A stretch of 64,000 bases of DNA from Staphylococcus sp. CAG:324 (GTDB lineage Bacteria > Bacillota_I > Bacilli_A > ML615J-28 > CAG-313): the NCBI GenBank assembly GCA_000433035.1, contig FR890812.1, positions 1 through 64,000 of the forward strand, in the 5' to 3' direction. The notes below the pieces were generated by a model. It was given only the letters and a program-made list of their open reading frames with translations, had not been told where the DNA came from and searched no databases. The translations under genes and the position numbers were made by a program. This document shows, one piece after another, positions 37,053-47,307 of the stretch. Each line of letters begins with the position of its first letter. Within the stretch, counting starts at the first letter, position 1.

Positions 37053-38213
37053 TTATTTCTCCTTTCTAATTGGTAATTTAAATTCATTTTGATATAAATC
37101 TTTTTTTGATGAAATGATTTGATATAATTTAGTTGCTTTTAATTCATAATGAAGAATCTTTTGAATGGATGTATCAAATAGATTCTTATTTTCTATTTCT
37201 TTTGGACTGGCAAAAATAAAGGTTTTACAGTTTTTGGGTAGCGTATTGAGATACGCAATACCTTGATGATTTATACCTAAAATTCTTATATAATGGTTAT
37301 ACTTCAATTCCTCCGTATTCAAAAGTGAATGAAGCATACAACGATTTAGTAGTGAAATCGTATATTTTTTATTTTTAATACTATTTTGTAATGTTTGTAG
37401 AGTATTGCTAAAATCACCATTATTTTTAATGTAGTTATGGATGCCTTCTTTAAGACCGAAATAGGTAGAAGGAATTTTATCATTAACAATATATTGATAT
37501 TCTAATAAGGTAAAAAGTTTCAATTCAGCCTTATTTAAATCAATTATATTATTTTTATGGTAAGGAAGATAATTGGTTATATCTTCGTTATTTTTTAGCA
37601 AAGTTCTAAGAGAAGTAGCACTAGCAATTTTACCCTTGGGAATAGTATCATCATAATTATTATATAATCTTTGAATGATATGATAGTGAATGGGATAATT
37701 GCTATCCATAATTGATTTTATGTACTGAAAACCTAGTGTAAAGTTAGGCATATTAATAATAGAAATATCTTCCTTAGAAAAATTTGAGGAATGTAAGAGT
37801 GCATTAATTTGTTGTTTCTTACTATATGCTTTAAAATCATTCGTATCAATCTGTTGTTGAGAAATAAAATCGTAAAATTGATGATATAAATTGATATTTG
37901 TTGTTTCACTGCCAAAGGCAAGATCGGTTATTTTTAATAAGTTTAAAATATCCACACAGTTTTTTGCAAAATAATCTGCACTTTGAACACCTAAAATAAA
38001 AGGGAGTTCTAAGACAATATCTATGCCGTTTTCTAACAAAAGATTAGTTTTAGTAAATTTGTCTAAAAGAGAGATTTCACCGCGCATTGTAAAAGAAGTT
38101 GAAGTGATTGCGATAAGTAAGTCAGGCTTATATTCTTTTTTTATTTCATTGATAAAATATTGGTGACCATAGTGAAAAGGATTAGCCTCTAAAATAATTC
38201 CAAATACTTTCAT
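37053..38213 (-). CDS. tmcAL: tRNA(Met) cytidine acetate ligase
   Basis: 386 residues. It opens GIILEANPFHYGHQYF, with the HxGH nucleotidyltransferase motif of the YlbM family, now known as TmcAL, which makes ac4C at the wobble position of elongator tRNA-Met from acetate and ATP. STSFTMRGE, ELPF and FGSE blocks also fit. The length is normal. The promoter is on the minus strand at 38235-38263 and overlaps the divergent promoter of the thioredoxin-like gene. Confidence 0.92.
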   Translation of the reverse strand: MKVFGIILEANPFHYGHQYFINEIKKEYKPDLLIAITSTSFTMRGEISLLDKFTKTNLLLENGIDIVLELPFILGVQSADYFAKNCVDILNLLKITDLAFGSETTNINLYHQFYDFISQQQIDTNDFKAYSKKQQINALLHSSNFSKEDISIINMPNFTLGFQYIKSIMDSNYPIHYHIIQRLYNNYDDTIPKGKIASATSLRTLLKNNEDITNYLPYHKNNIIDLNKAELKLFTLLEYQYIVNDKIPSTYFGLKEGIHNYIKNNGDFSNTLQTLQNSIKNKKYTISLLNRCMLHSLLNTEELKYNHYIRILGINHQGIAYLNTLPKNCKTFIFASPKEIENKNLFDTSIQKILHYELKATKLYQIISSKKDLYQNEFKLPIRKEK

Positions 38214-38234
38214 AAAATTTTACCTTTCTAAACT

Positions 38235-38263
38235 ATTATACCAAAAAAAGCCATATTTTGCAA
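38235..38263 (-). promoter_or_regulatory. Promoter of tmcAL-mrp
   Basis: On the minus strand, TTGCAA, a 17-nt spacer and TATAAT (complement at 38235-38240), 22 nt before the tmcAL start. A plus-strand TGGTATAAT at 38270-38278 serves the divergent gene. Confidence 0.75.
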
Positions 38264-38299
38264 CTAAATAATGGTATAATTTCTCTTGAGGTGAATAAA

Positions 38300-38611
38300 A
38301 TGTATTTATATGTATTAGATCAAAAAAGTTTTAATAAATTAAATAAAGAAAATAATACTGTTATTATTGGGGTTTATGAGGAAAATTGTACAATCAGTAT
38401 GTTATTTAAAGGAATGATGAGACAACTTCGAAAAGTAATGAGTCGAGATATTGTATTTGGTATCATGGAAAAACATGAATATGAAAAAACTTTTCACTTA
38501 AATAGTGTAAAAATATATCCTAAAATTGTGTTATTTAAAAATGGTGAAAAAATAAAGGTTATTGATGGTTTTCAAAATTATCAAAATGTATATGAACAAT
38601 TAGCTTTATAA
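38300..38611 (+). CDS. Thioredoxin-like protein without CXXC
   Basis: 103 residues. The start is set at ATG 38300, 8 nt after GAGGTG. The order of strands and helices, and KIYPKIVLFKNGEKIKVIDGF with the cis-Pro before a strand, are those of the thioredoxin fold. The active-site position reads EENCTISML, with a single Cys, so it cannot work as a normal dithiol reductase. It could be a monothiol or binding-only member. It lies 72 nt before the RND gene, which has its own promoter. Confidence 0.75.
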   Translation: MYLYVLDQKSFNKLNKENNTVIIGVYEENCTISMLFKGMMRQLRKVMSRDIVFGIMEKHEYEKTFHLNSVKIYPKIVLFKNGEKIKVIDGFQNYQNVYEQLAL

Positions 38612-38683
38612 GTTAGTTGTTTATTTTTTTTAAAATCTGTGCTATAATTATAATAAGTTTATTAGATTAATGAGGTGAAACGT

Positions 38684-41600
38684 ATGAAAGTAATTCAATC
38701 AATCATCAAAAGACCGCTAACTATATGTATGACTATTATTTTAATTATTTTTTTAGGTATCTTATCCATAACCAAAATGCCTGTAAAATTATTGCCTGAT
38801 TTAAATATTCCAATTTTAGGTATTACTATCGTTTATCCAGGTGCTAGTTCAGATGTAGTAGAAACAGATGTGACATGTAAGGTAGAAGAAGCAATTACAA
38901 ATGTATCTGGCATTACTGAAACGAAAACTTATTCCATAGAAAATGCTGCTATTATCATATTGGATTTTGAATTCGATACGAATTTAAATGAGAAAATGAA
39001 GGAGATTCAAGATGCTCTCAATAAAATTGATTTACCTAGCAATTGTGAAGATCCAACAATAAGTATGGTTGATTTTAATGCAAGTGCAGTTGCTAATATT
39101 TTTTTAAATCCTACTGTAGTAAATAAAACCGATGAAATTCAAAATTTAGTCAATCAATTGATTGCCATTGATGGTGTTGGTAACGTTGAAGTAAAAGGTT
39201 TAGAAGAACATAAGGTTGTTATTGAGCCTATTCAGGGCTTAGAAGTGATAAGTTTGTTAATTGTAAACGAATTAAGTAAAGGTCAATTGGATATTCCATT
39301 AGGCAGTATAGTTGAAAATGAGAATACTATTGCCATTAGAAATGAAAGCAAGGTCACTTCGGTTAAGGATTTAGCAAATATTAAAATTGTAATGCATTTA
39401 GAAAATGATAAATGGGAACACTTTGAAACATTTAACAATCTAATTACGAAATTTACAGAAATGACAACAGTTGAAGAAGAAGACTTTTTTTCTCTTTGTC
39501 AATTGAACCAGTTTTTATATAATTATTTAATATCACATACGCTTGATGAGGTAATTCGTCTTAAAAGTACAATATTATTATTTAAAACTTTGATTGATTC
39601 AACATCTGATGAAAATTGGAATCCTCAAAAATATCAAGAACTTGTAAAACAATCGCTAGGTATTGAAGTAAGTGTGAATTGTATTGAATTATTTCGAAAT
39701 ATTGATAAAAGTATACTAGAAGAAAAAATTAATTGTATTGTTGCATTTAAACAAAATCATCAAGAGACATTTACAAATGACGAGTATCAAGATTTATTAA
39801 TAGAAATTGGGATTGATGCAACAGTAGTAAAATATAATGATATTATATTAAAGATAGATGAAGAAAAATGGAATGCAATTTTACAAATCAAATATCAAAC
39901 TATTCCCATCACAAATGATGATGTTTTAAAAATTGCTCAAATTTTAACAATTGATGATAGTTTAGGGTTACAGTTAAGTGCCGATCTTATTCATTTTATA
40001 AGAACAATGGATTATAATAAAATTGAAAATGGTAATTATACTACTAGGCTTGCTGAATATATCGATATGGGAAATGGAGAATATCAAATTAAGCCGATAG
40101 TAGCAAATATCAATAACTATCTTGAAAATACATCTTATTCTTATTATAATGGGGAAAAAGGAGTGATTTTAGAGGTATATGCTAATTCTGGAAGCAATAC
40201 TTCAAATATTGTAAAGAATGTAAAATTCATTTTAGATAAAAATTCAGGAATTTTATTAGATGATCAAGCTCAGTTTATTGATGATAGTATTTCAAATGTT
40301 TTAACATCAATTCTAATTGGAGGCATTTTGGCCATTGTTATTATTTATTTATTTTTGCGCCGTATCAAATGTTCCTTCGTTATTGCTATTACAATGCCCC
40401 TCAGTATTATGCTTGCTTTAATTGTATTAAACATATTGAATATAACTTTAAATATGGTTTCATTAGGTGGGATGGCAATTGGTATTGGTATGCTTGTTGA
40501 TAATAGTATCGTTGTTATTGAAAGTATTACCAAAAAGTTAGAAACAGGAAAACATCATATTGAAGAGGCTGCTTATTTTGGTACTAAGGAAGTTGCAGGA
40601 TCCTTGTTAGCTTCTACTCTCACCACGATATGCGTTTTTATTCCTATTCTGTTTACTAAAGGTTTGACGAAAGAAATTTTTACCGATTTATCTTGGGCTG
40701 TTGTTTTATCGCTTACTTTTTCTTTAATCGTAGCAATTTTTATCATCCCAACATTATTTGTATTGTTTTATAAAAAAAGGGGATGGAAAGTAGATTCTGT
40801 TGACAATAAAAAAAGATTCATGGATAAAGTTGAAGTCAAATATAGCAATTTTTTGAAAAAAGCTTTGAATAGGAAGTGTTTTATTATAATATGTAGTGTT
40901 TTGATTTTTCTTGCAAGTGGCATCTTAATATTTACAAGAGGTATAGAATTTTTGCCACCTTGTGATGAGGGGGTAATTGAGGTTAATATTACTTTTCCTA
41001 CGCAATATAATCTAGAAAAAGCAAATTTATGTGCTAATGATATTGCAAAAAAAATTGAAGATCACATTGAAGATCTTGAATCACTCTCTGTTTCTGTTGG
41101 TGATTTGGGGTTAATTCCAATATCTAAATCTGCTCAATTAAGAATACAACTTACTGATAGTGCTCCTAAAACAGCAAAAGTAGTGGATGAAATAAGAAAA
41201 TTAGTAAAAGAATGGGATGATGTTTCAATTCGTGTATCAGAAGTAGATGGAATTGTTGCTAGTATTACAAGTGGATTTAATAATTTGACTATTGATATTA
41301 CAGGAGCAGATGAAGAAAAATTAAAAGAAATATCAAATAGGATCAAAGAAGATCTTCTCTTGCATAAAGGATTTACAAGAATAACAGATAATCTTACTGA
41401 AAAAGTAAAAGAATATAAAATTGTAATTGACCAAGGAAAATGTTTAGAATACGACATAAACTATGAACAGACAATTCAGATGTTAAGAATTGGTCTTGCA
41501 GGATATGAAATAGAAACAATTGTCCAAGATGGGATAGATACACCTGTTTTGGTTAAATTTAATCAGTTATCCGTTGGATCACTAGAGGAATTGGAAAATT

Positions 41601-42346
41601 TTGTAATAGGTTTAAATAAAGAACAAACAATCAAAATTAAAGATATTGCTGTTGTGAATGAAGAAGAAATTAAACCGGTTATTTTAAAGAGTGATGGACT
41701 TCCCCTTTTAACTTTAGATATAGAAACTACAGGAATAGATACGGGTTCTGCATCTAAAATCATTGATACTGTTACGCGTAATGTTTTAAAAGATTATGAT
41801 GGATATTTTGCAAAATCTAGTGGTGTTCAATCCTATTTAGATGATGCATTTAGCGGACTTTTTGTTGCATTGATTGTTTCTATTTTCTTATTGTTTATGG
41901 TAATGGCTTGTCAATTTGAATCTCTTTTGAAACCACTTGTTATTATGGCTTCGATTCCTTTATCTTTTACAGGTGCTTTTCTCTTTTTGGCTATGACAAA
42001 AACAACTTTAAATGTTGTTTCCTTTATTGGCATTATTATGTTGATGGGGGTAATTGTCAATAATGCAATTATTATGTTAGATGAAATCAAAAGATTACAT
42101 ATGGAAGAAGGAGAAAATCATTTTGTTGCAGTGATAAAGGGATGTACACATCGATTAAGACCAATTTTGATGACTACTCTTACCACAATTTTGGCTTTAA
42201 TTCCACTTTCTTTAGGTCTTGGGGCAGGTGGTAAATTGATGCAACCGATGGCAATTGTTGTAATTGGGGGTTTGTTCATTGGTACTTTTGTAACTCTTCT
42301 TTTGATTCCTACTATATATTGCAGCATAAAAAAAGTTAAACAATAA
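38684..42346 (+). CDS. RND family efflux transporter with large insertion
   Basis: 1220 residues, about 180-200 more than typical HAE1/SwrC-type RND proteins. The start is ATG 38684, after GAGGTG. It has 12 membrane helices in two halves; GMAIGIGMLVDNSIVVIES is helix 4 with one of the two usual Asp, and the matching helix 10 block is MLMGVIVNNAIIMLDE. The extra sequence lies at about residues 235-465 in the first extracellular loop and is helical and acidic, replacing a normally short linker of the porter domain. No membrane-fusion or outer-membrane partner is nearby, as expected for a Gram-positive. Cargo may be lipids or drugs; unknown. Confidence 0.9.
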   Translation: MKVIQSIIKRPLTICMTIILIIFLGILSITKMPVKLLPDLNIPILGITIVYPGASSDVVETDVTCKVEEAITNVSGITETKTYSIENAAIIILDFEFDTNLNEKMKEIQDALNKIDLPSNCEDPTISMVDFNASAVANIFLNPTVVNKTDEIQNLVNQLIAIDGVGNVEVKGLEEHKVVIEPIQGLEVISLLIVNELSKGQLDIPLGSIVENENTIAIRNESKVTSVKDLANIKIVMHLENDKWEHFETFNNLITKFTEMTTVEEEDFFSLCQLNQFLYNYLISHTLDEVIRLKSTILLFKTLIDSTSDENWNPQKYQELVKQSLGIEVSVNCIELFRNIDKSILEEKINCIVAFKQNHQETFTNDEYQDLLIEIGIDATVVKYNDIILKIDEEKWNAILQIKYQTIPITNDDVLKIAQILTIDDSLGLQLSADLIHFIRTMDYNKIENGNYTTRLAEYIDMGNGEYQIKPIVANINNYLENTSYSYYNGEKGVILEVYANSGSNTSNIVKNVKFILDKNSGILLDDQAQFIDDSISNVLTSILIGGILAIVIIYLFLRRIKCSFVIAITMPLSIMLALIVLNILNITLNMVSLGGMAIGIGMLVDNSIVVIESITKKLETGKHHIEEAAYFGTKEVAGSLLASTLTTICVFIPILFTKGLTKEIFTDLSWAVVLSLTFSLIVAIFIIPTLFVLFYKKRGWKVDSVDNKKRFMDKVEVKYSNFLKKALNRKCFIIICSVLIFLASGILIFTRGIEFLPPCDEGVIEVNITFPTQYNLEKANLCANDIAKKIEDHIEDLESLSVSVGDLGLIPISKSAQLRIQLTDSAPKTAKVVDEIRKLVKEWDDVSIRVSEVDGIVASITSGFNNLTIDITGADEEKLKEISNRIKEDLLLHKGFTRITDNLTEKVKEYKIVIDQGKCLEYDINYEQTIQMLRIGLAGYEIETIVQDGIDTPVLVKFNQLSVGSLEELENFVIGLNKEQTIKIKDIAVVNEEEIKPVILKSDGLPLLTLDIETTGIDTGSASKIIDTVTRNVLKDYDGYFAKSSGVQSYLDDAFSGLFVALIVSIFLLFMVMACQFESLLKPLVIMASIPLSFTGAFLFLAMTKTTLNVVSFIGIIMLMGVIVNNAIIMLDEIKRLHMEEGENHFVAVIKGCTHRLRPILMTTLTTILALIPLSLGLGAGGKLMQPMAIVVIGGLFIGTFVTLLLIPTIYCSIKKVKQ

Positions 42347-42350
42347 AACA

Positions 42351-42391
42351 AAAAACTATATTTAATAAATTGTTTATTAAATATAGTTTTT
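42351..42391. terminator. Long bidirectional terminator
   Basis: A perfect 19-bp A-T-rich stem (42351-42369 with 42373-42391) with a TTG loop, A-run on one side and T-run on the other. It separates the convergent RND and aroB-like genes. 42392-42502 shows nothing else. Confidence 0.85.
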
Positions 42392-42502
42392 TTAATTAAC
42401 ATTTGGTCTCTCAAATAATTTGAATTATTATTTATCTTAATAATTTAATTTCAAATGCTCACAGAAGGAAAAAATCAACTTTTTTTGGCAGTTTTATCGA
42501 AA

Positions 42503-43480
42503 TTAGATATCTAATTCATGATGTATTAATTTTGCCTTACCAATCTTATCAATATTGACACAAACATAAGAAGAATTTTCTTGGGATAAATATTTTAAAT
42601 AATCAATATTCCATTTAGAAAGATCAGAATCTAGGTGATATTTAGCTAAAATAGTTTTAAAATTATTTTTCAAATCAAGATCTTGTAATTCATAATACAT
42701 TCCTGTAGCAATCATTTTACCATAGGGTAATTTTGTATGAGAAAGACGATCAATAATATTACCATAAAGAAGACCATAGTTCAATAAATTATTGTCATCA
42801 TGATGTAGTTCCGCTTTTAATCCTAAAGAAATTTTGATACTTACACATCGTTTAATAAGTTCAGTTAGGTTTTCATAATTAGCGGTTATTTCATTATTTG
42901 AAATTTCTTGATACATTTTTTCATCTTTTACCATTGCGTATTTGATCATATCCGATATACCATTTTCAAACTCACTACTTGGAAGTGTTTGTAATACTTG
43001 CGGATCAATGATAATAGTTAAGGGGTGATAAAATGCACCAATGCTATTTTTATTTATAATATCTATACCACATTTACCGCCTATTGATGAATTGATTTGC
43101 GAAACTAAGGTAGTTGGTATTTGGATATATTTGACTCCTCTTAAATAGGTACTAGCAACAAAGGCTGTTAAATCACCGATAACTCCACCGCCAAAAGCAA
43201 TGATAATATCGTTTTTGGTTATATTTAGTTTCACTAGGGATTGAATGATTTTTTCGTAGACACTGATAGATTTTGCCTTTTCTCCTGGTTTAATAGCTAA
43301 AATGGTTTCCAAATTAGGAATAGTTGAAAGAAGTTTAGCATAAAATTTGGTTAAATTAGTATCGGTTATAACGATATATCTAAATTCTCGATTAAGAAAA
43401 CTCCATTCTTTGTTTACAATGCCATTGTCTATGATGATTTTTACATTAGCAGAGGGATATTTTACGTTTAATTCACTCAT
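42503..43480 (-). CDS. 3-dehydroquinate-synthase-like protein lacking metal ligands
   Basis: 325 residues. The start is ATG 43480 on the minus strand, after GAAAGGAAG. The NAD-binding GGGVIGDLTAF and TYLRGVKYIQIPTTL blocks match AroB. However, the usual GHTIGHAIE is GLLYGNIID (Leu237, Asn241), the HGE is YGK (Tyr253), the Glu of AEVIK is Asp177, and the Asp of QVDSSVGGK is Asn130. All three zinc ligands of known enzymes are thus replaced. The frame is intact, so it seems kept for another role. No other shikimate gene is in the window. It stands alone. Confidence 0.8.
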   Translation of the reverse strand: MSELNVKYPSANVKIIIDNGIVNKEWSFLNREFRYIVITDTNLTKFYAKLLSTIPNLETILAIKPGEKAKSISVYEKIIQSLVKLNITKNDIIIAFGGGVIGDLTAFVASTYLRGVKYIQIPTTLVSQINSSIGGKCGIDIINKNSIGAFYHPLTIIIDPQVLQTLPSSEFENGISDMIKYAMVKDEKMYQEISNNEITANYENLTELIKRCVSIKISLGLKAELHHDDNNLLNYGLLYGNIIDRLSHTKLPYGKMIATGMYYELQDLDLKNNFKTILAKYHLDSDLSKWNIDYLKYLSQENSSYVCVNIDKIGKAKLIHHELDI

Positions 43481-43667
43481 ACAAATCTTCCTTTCAAAAT
43501 AGTAAATCATTTAGAAATTAGTATCTTTTTATTTATTATACTATATTTTTCTTAAAAAATAAAGTAAAGAATGATAAAAAAATAAAATAATTTAAAAAAT
43601 GCAAAAAAAATCCAAAATTGTTCAATTTTATGTATAATAAACAAGTAGTAAAAAAGGAGTAAGTAAA

Positions 43668-45425
43668 ATGCTTTTTGGTAAAAATGTTAATCAATATTAT
43701 TTTAAATATTTTCACCTTTTAATTGTAGGAATTTTAGCATTATTACTAGTTGATTATATTCAATTGTTAATTCCAGAAAATTATGGGAATTTAATTGATT
43801 TGATTAGTAATCAAACGTTAACTAATGAGGCTTTATTCAAGATTATATATAATATGCTTTTTATTACCTTATGTATGTTTGTTGGCAGATTCTTATGGAG
43901 AATTTCAGTTTTAAATATAGGTGTAAAAGTAGAGACTAAATTAAGAGAAAAAATGTTTATCAAGATGGAAAGTCTTTCTCAAGACTACTTTCAAATTCAT
44001 AAAACAGGTGCACAAATGGCTCTGTATACAAATGATTTGATGAGTATTAAAACTTGTTTTAGTGATGGGATTATAATGTTTATAGATGCCTTTTTTTTGG
44101 GTGGACTTGCTATTTATAAAATGATTCGATTAGATTTATTGATGACATGTATTGCCTCCATCCCTCTTGTTTTATTAGGAGTATGTGGTGGAATTATTGG
44201 CAAAGCGATTGATAAACGATATGACGCGAGGCAGAGGGCTTTTGAAAAATTATCCGAATTTACACAAGAAAATTTTTCTGGAATTGCTGTAATCAAAGCT
44301 TATGTAAAAGAAAAATTAGAATTAAGAGAGTTTGTAAAAATTAATAAAAATTTTTCGGATAAAAACGTTTCTTTTATTAAGTTTGCAGTATCACTAGATG
44401 TGCTTTTTTCGACCCTAATCAGTTCAATTGTTGTTATCATTATTGGTTATGGGACTCATTTGATTATTACAACTAGTGGTTCTGATATGCCTTTTACTGC
44501 TGGTCAATTGATTCAGTTTATTTCCTATTTTGGTCAACTTACTTGGCCTGCTTTGGCTCTTGCAAATTTAATCAATATTCATTCGCAAGGTAGAGCTAGT
44601 TTGAAACGAATAAATGAACTGTTAGATTATCCCATTAGTGTTAAAGATGATAAAAATTGTGTAATGGTGGATGAATTAGAAGGATTAATAGAATGTAAAA
44701 ACTTGACTTTCACTTATCCAGGTGCTCAAAATCCTTCTCTTGAGAACATTTCTTTTACCATTAGACCGAAGGAAAAAATTGGAATTATTGGGAAAACAGG
44801 TTGTGGTAAAACGACTTTAGTAGATCTATTGACGCGAATATATAATGTTGATGAAGGATGTTTATATATTGATGGAATTGATATAATGCAATTACCAATT
44901 CAAAAGGTAAGAGATCTAATTTCATATGTACCACAGGATAATTTTTTATTCAATGATACCATTTTAAATAATATTGCTTTTAGTCAGAAATCATTGAGTT
45001 TAGAACAAGCCATTTTATTTGCCAAATATGCTTGTGTTGATGATAATATTCAAGAGTTTCCACTCAAATATGAAACAATGATAGGTGAAAGAGGGGTAAG
45101 TCTATCCGGTGGTCAAAAGCAACGAATTTCAATGGCAAGAGCGATGGCAAAGAATGCCAAAATTTTGATTCTTGATGATTCGGTTTCGGCTGTGGATACT
45201 AAAACAGAAGCTAATATTTTAGATACTATACATCGCGATTTTAAAGATAAAACGATTATTATGATTGCGCATAGAGTTTCCACTATTGCCTCTTTAGATA
45301 AAATTATTTTAATGGATAATGGCAAAATTATAGCTATTGGTAGTAACGATGAATTATATGATAAGGTTCCGATGTATCGTGAAATTGTTGATCTTCAACA
45401 TTTAGAAGGAGGTGAAGATGAATGA
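43668..45425 (+). CDS. ABC exporter half, degenerate-site subunit
   Basis: 585 residues: six membrane helices (about 1-310), then an ATPase domain with Walker A GKTGCGKTT, signature LSGGQ and Walker B ILILDDSVSAVD. The catalytic Glu after Walker B is Asp (DDS in place of DEA), as in the non-catalytic half of heterodimeric exporters such as BmrC or LmrC. The ATG has AAAAGGAG upstream. It overlaps the second half by 4 nt, so the two are made together. The pair likely exports drugs or lipids. Confidence 0.93.
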   Translation: MLFGKNVNQYYFKYFHLLIVGILALLLVDYIQLLIPENYGNLIDLISNQTLTNEALFKIIYNMLFITLCMFVGRFLWRISVLNIGVKVETKLREKMFIKMESLSQDYFQIHKTGAQMALYTNDLMSIKTCFSDGIIMFIDAFFLGGLAIYKMIRLDLLMTCIASIPLVLLGVCGGIIGKAIDKRYDARQRAFEKLSEFTQENFSGIAVIKAYVKEKLELREFVKINKNFSDKNVSFIKFAVSLDVLFSTLISSIVVIIIGYGTHLIITTSGSDMPFTAGQLIQFISYFGQLTWPALALANLINIHSQGRASLKRINELLDYPISVKDDKNCVMVDELEGLIECKNLTFTYPGAQNPSLENISFTIRPKEKIGIIGKTGCGKTTLVDLLTRIYNVDEGCLYIDGIDIMQLPIQKVRDLISYVPQDNFLFNDTILNNIAFSQKSLSLEQAILFAKYACVDDNIQEFPLKYETMIGERGVSLSGGQKQRISMARAMAKNAKILILDDSVSAVDTKTEANILDTIHRDFKDKTIIMIAHRVSTIASLDKIILMDNGKIIAIGSNDELYDKVPMYREIVDLQHLEGGEDE

Positions 45426-47278
45426 TTTTAGTGATTATGTTACTTTTCGTTTTACTTTTTATGCCTTCTAAACCCAACACCAATCATTTTAAGAAAAATG
45501 AAGTTAACAATTCAAATAATAATAAAAATAAAAAAATAGAAAAAGGCGTTTATAAATTATTATTAAAATATACAAGATTAGAATTAAATAAATTTATCAT
45601 TGCTTTTGTGGTTATGATACTAGCTGTTGGAATGAATTTGATTACCCCCCTTTTATTAGGTGATGCGGTAACTATATTATCAAAAGAAGTTATTGATATC
45701 AAAAAAATTATCATCATCATTGTCCTTTATATAATTATTCTAATTATTGCTTGTATCATTCAATATTATCAGTCAATTATTCTTGCGAAAGCTGGAGATA
45801 AAATAATTTATCAAATGCGTGAAGATGTGTTTACAAAGTTAGAGGGCTTATCCATTCATCAATTAAATGAAACGCCTGTGGGTAAACTTGTAACAAGAGT
45901 TACAAGTGATACCAATGCGTTAAATGATATGTATACTTCTACAATTGTGAATCTGATTAAGAATGTATTGACAATTGTTGGTGTAATTGTAAGTATGTTT
46001 CTTATCAATGTAAAACTCACTCTTTGGGTGCTTATTACAACGCCAATTGTTGGTATTTTGAGTTATATTTTTCGAAAATTAGCAAGAAAAATTTATCGTA
46101 AAGTAAGACATGGTATAACAAGTGTCAATACAAGTTTATCTGAAAATATTTCTGGTGTTAAATTAACCCAAATCTTTAATCAAGAACAAAAGCAGATTCA
46201 ATCCTTTAAAAAAGTGAATGATGATTTAGAAAAAAGTTATTCTAAACAAATATTATTATTTGGTATTTTTAGACCATCTATTTATGCGGTATATGTTTTA
46301 ACGATTGTTTTACTATTTTATGTTGCTGGAAAGGATATTATAGATAGTAATTTTGTTTTAGAATCAGGTTTAATTGTTATTTTTTATTCTTATATTGAGA
46401 AATTGTTTACTCCAATCCAAAATTTAGCAGAACAATTCAATGTGTTACAATCAGCTCTTGCTGCTGGAGAGAGAATATATGATGTATTAAATATAAAATC
46501 TGAATTAGAAGATGCGGAAGATGCGATTGAAATTGATCATCTTGATGGAGAAATTGAATTTAAAAATGTTTGGTTTGCTTATGTTGGCGAAGATTGGATT
46601 TTAAAAGATGTCTCGTTTAAAGTAAAGGCTAAAGAAAATGTTGCTTTTGTGGGAGCTACAGGTAGTGGAAAGACAACAATATTGTCTTTGATTGTTAGAA
46701 ATTATGATATTCAAAAAGGCCAAATTTTCATTGATGGTCTTGATATTAAAAAGTACCAAATTGCTTCTTTACGAAAACATATTGGTCAAATGCTTCAAGA
46801 TGTATTTTTATTTTCTGGTACTGTAGAGTCTAATATTACTTTGCGAAGTGAGGAGATTACTTCTGATATAGTTAAAGAGGCCTGTAGATTTGTAAATGCT
46901 GACAAAGTTATTGATAAATTACCAAATAAATATAATGAAATAGTAAGGGAACGAGGGAAAAACTTTTCATCTGGTGAGCGTCAATTGATTTCCTTTGCTA
47001 GAGTCGTTTCTCATAAACCTAATATTATGATTTTGGATGAAGCAACATCTAATATAGATACTGAAACAGAGGCTTTAATTCAGGATTCATTGAAAAAAAT
47101 GATGAATATAGGAACAATGTTGATTGTTGCACATCGGCTATCAACTATTCAACATTGTGACAAAATTATTGTTTTAAAAAAAGGAAAAATTATTGAAAGT
47201 GGTACGCATTTGGAATTATTAGATAAAAGAGGACACTATTATAATTTATATCAATTACAATATGAAAAGAAAAATTGA
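45422..47278 (+). CDS. ABC exporter half, catalytic subunit
   Basis: 618 residues. A short extra N-terminal hydrophobic segment and an Asn/Lys-rich linker (about 20-40) precede six membrane helices. The ATPase domain has Walker A GATGSGKTT, signature FSSGE instead of LSGGQ, and Walker B IMILDEATSNID with the catalytic Glu. This complements the partner, whose signature is canonical but whose Glu is lost, so the heterodimer should have one working ATP site, as in BmrCD-type exporters. It overlaps the first half in ATGA. Confidence 0.93.
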   Translation: MILVIMLLFVLLFMPSKPNTNHFKKNEVNNSNNNKNKKIEKGVYKLLLKYTRLELNKFIIAFVVMILAVGMNLITPLLLGDAVTILSKEVIDIKKIIIIIVLYIIILIIACIIQYYQSIILAKAGDKIIYQMREDVFTKLEGLSIHQLNETPVGKLVTRVTSDTNALNDMYTSTIVNLIKNVLTIVGVIVSMFLINVKLTLWVLITTPIVGILSYIFRKLARKIYRKVRHGITSVNTSLSENISGVKLTQIFNQEQKQIQSFKKVNDDLEKSYSKQILLFGIFRPSIYAVYVLTIVLLFYVAGKDIIDSNFVLESGLIVIFYSYIEKLFTPIQNLAEQFNVLQSALAAGERIYDVLNIKSELEDAEDAIEIDHLDGEIEFKNVWFAYVGEDWILKDVSFKVKAKENVAFVGATGSGKTTILSLIVRNYDIQKGQIFIDGLDIKKYQIASLRKHIGQMLQDVFLFSGTVESNITLRSEEITSDIVKEACRFVNADKVIDKLPNKYNEIVRERGKNFSSGERQLISFARVVSHKPNIMILDEATSNIDTETEALIQDSLKKMMNIGTMLIVAHRLSTIQHCDKIIVLKKGKIIESGTHLELLDKRGHYYNLYQLQYEKKN

Positions 47279-47307
47279 AATGCATTTTAATGGAATTGGA
47301 GAAAAAA

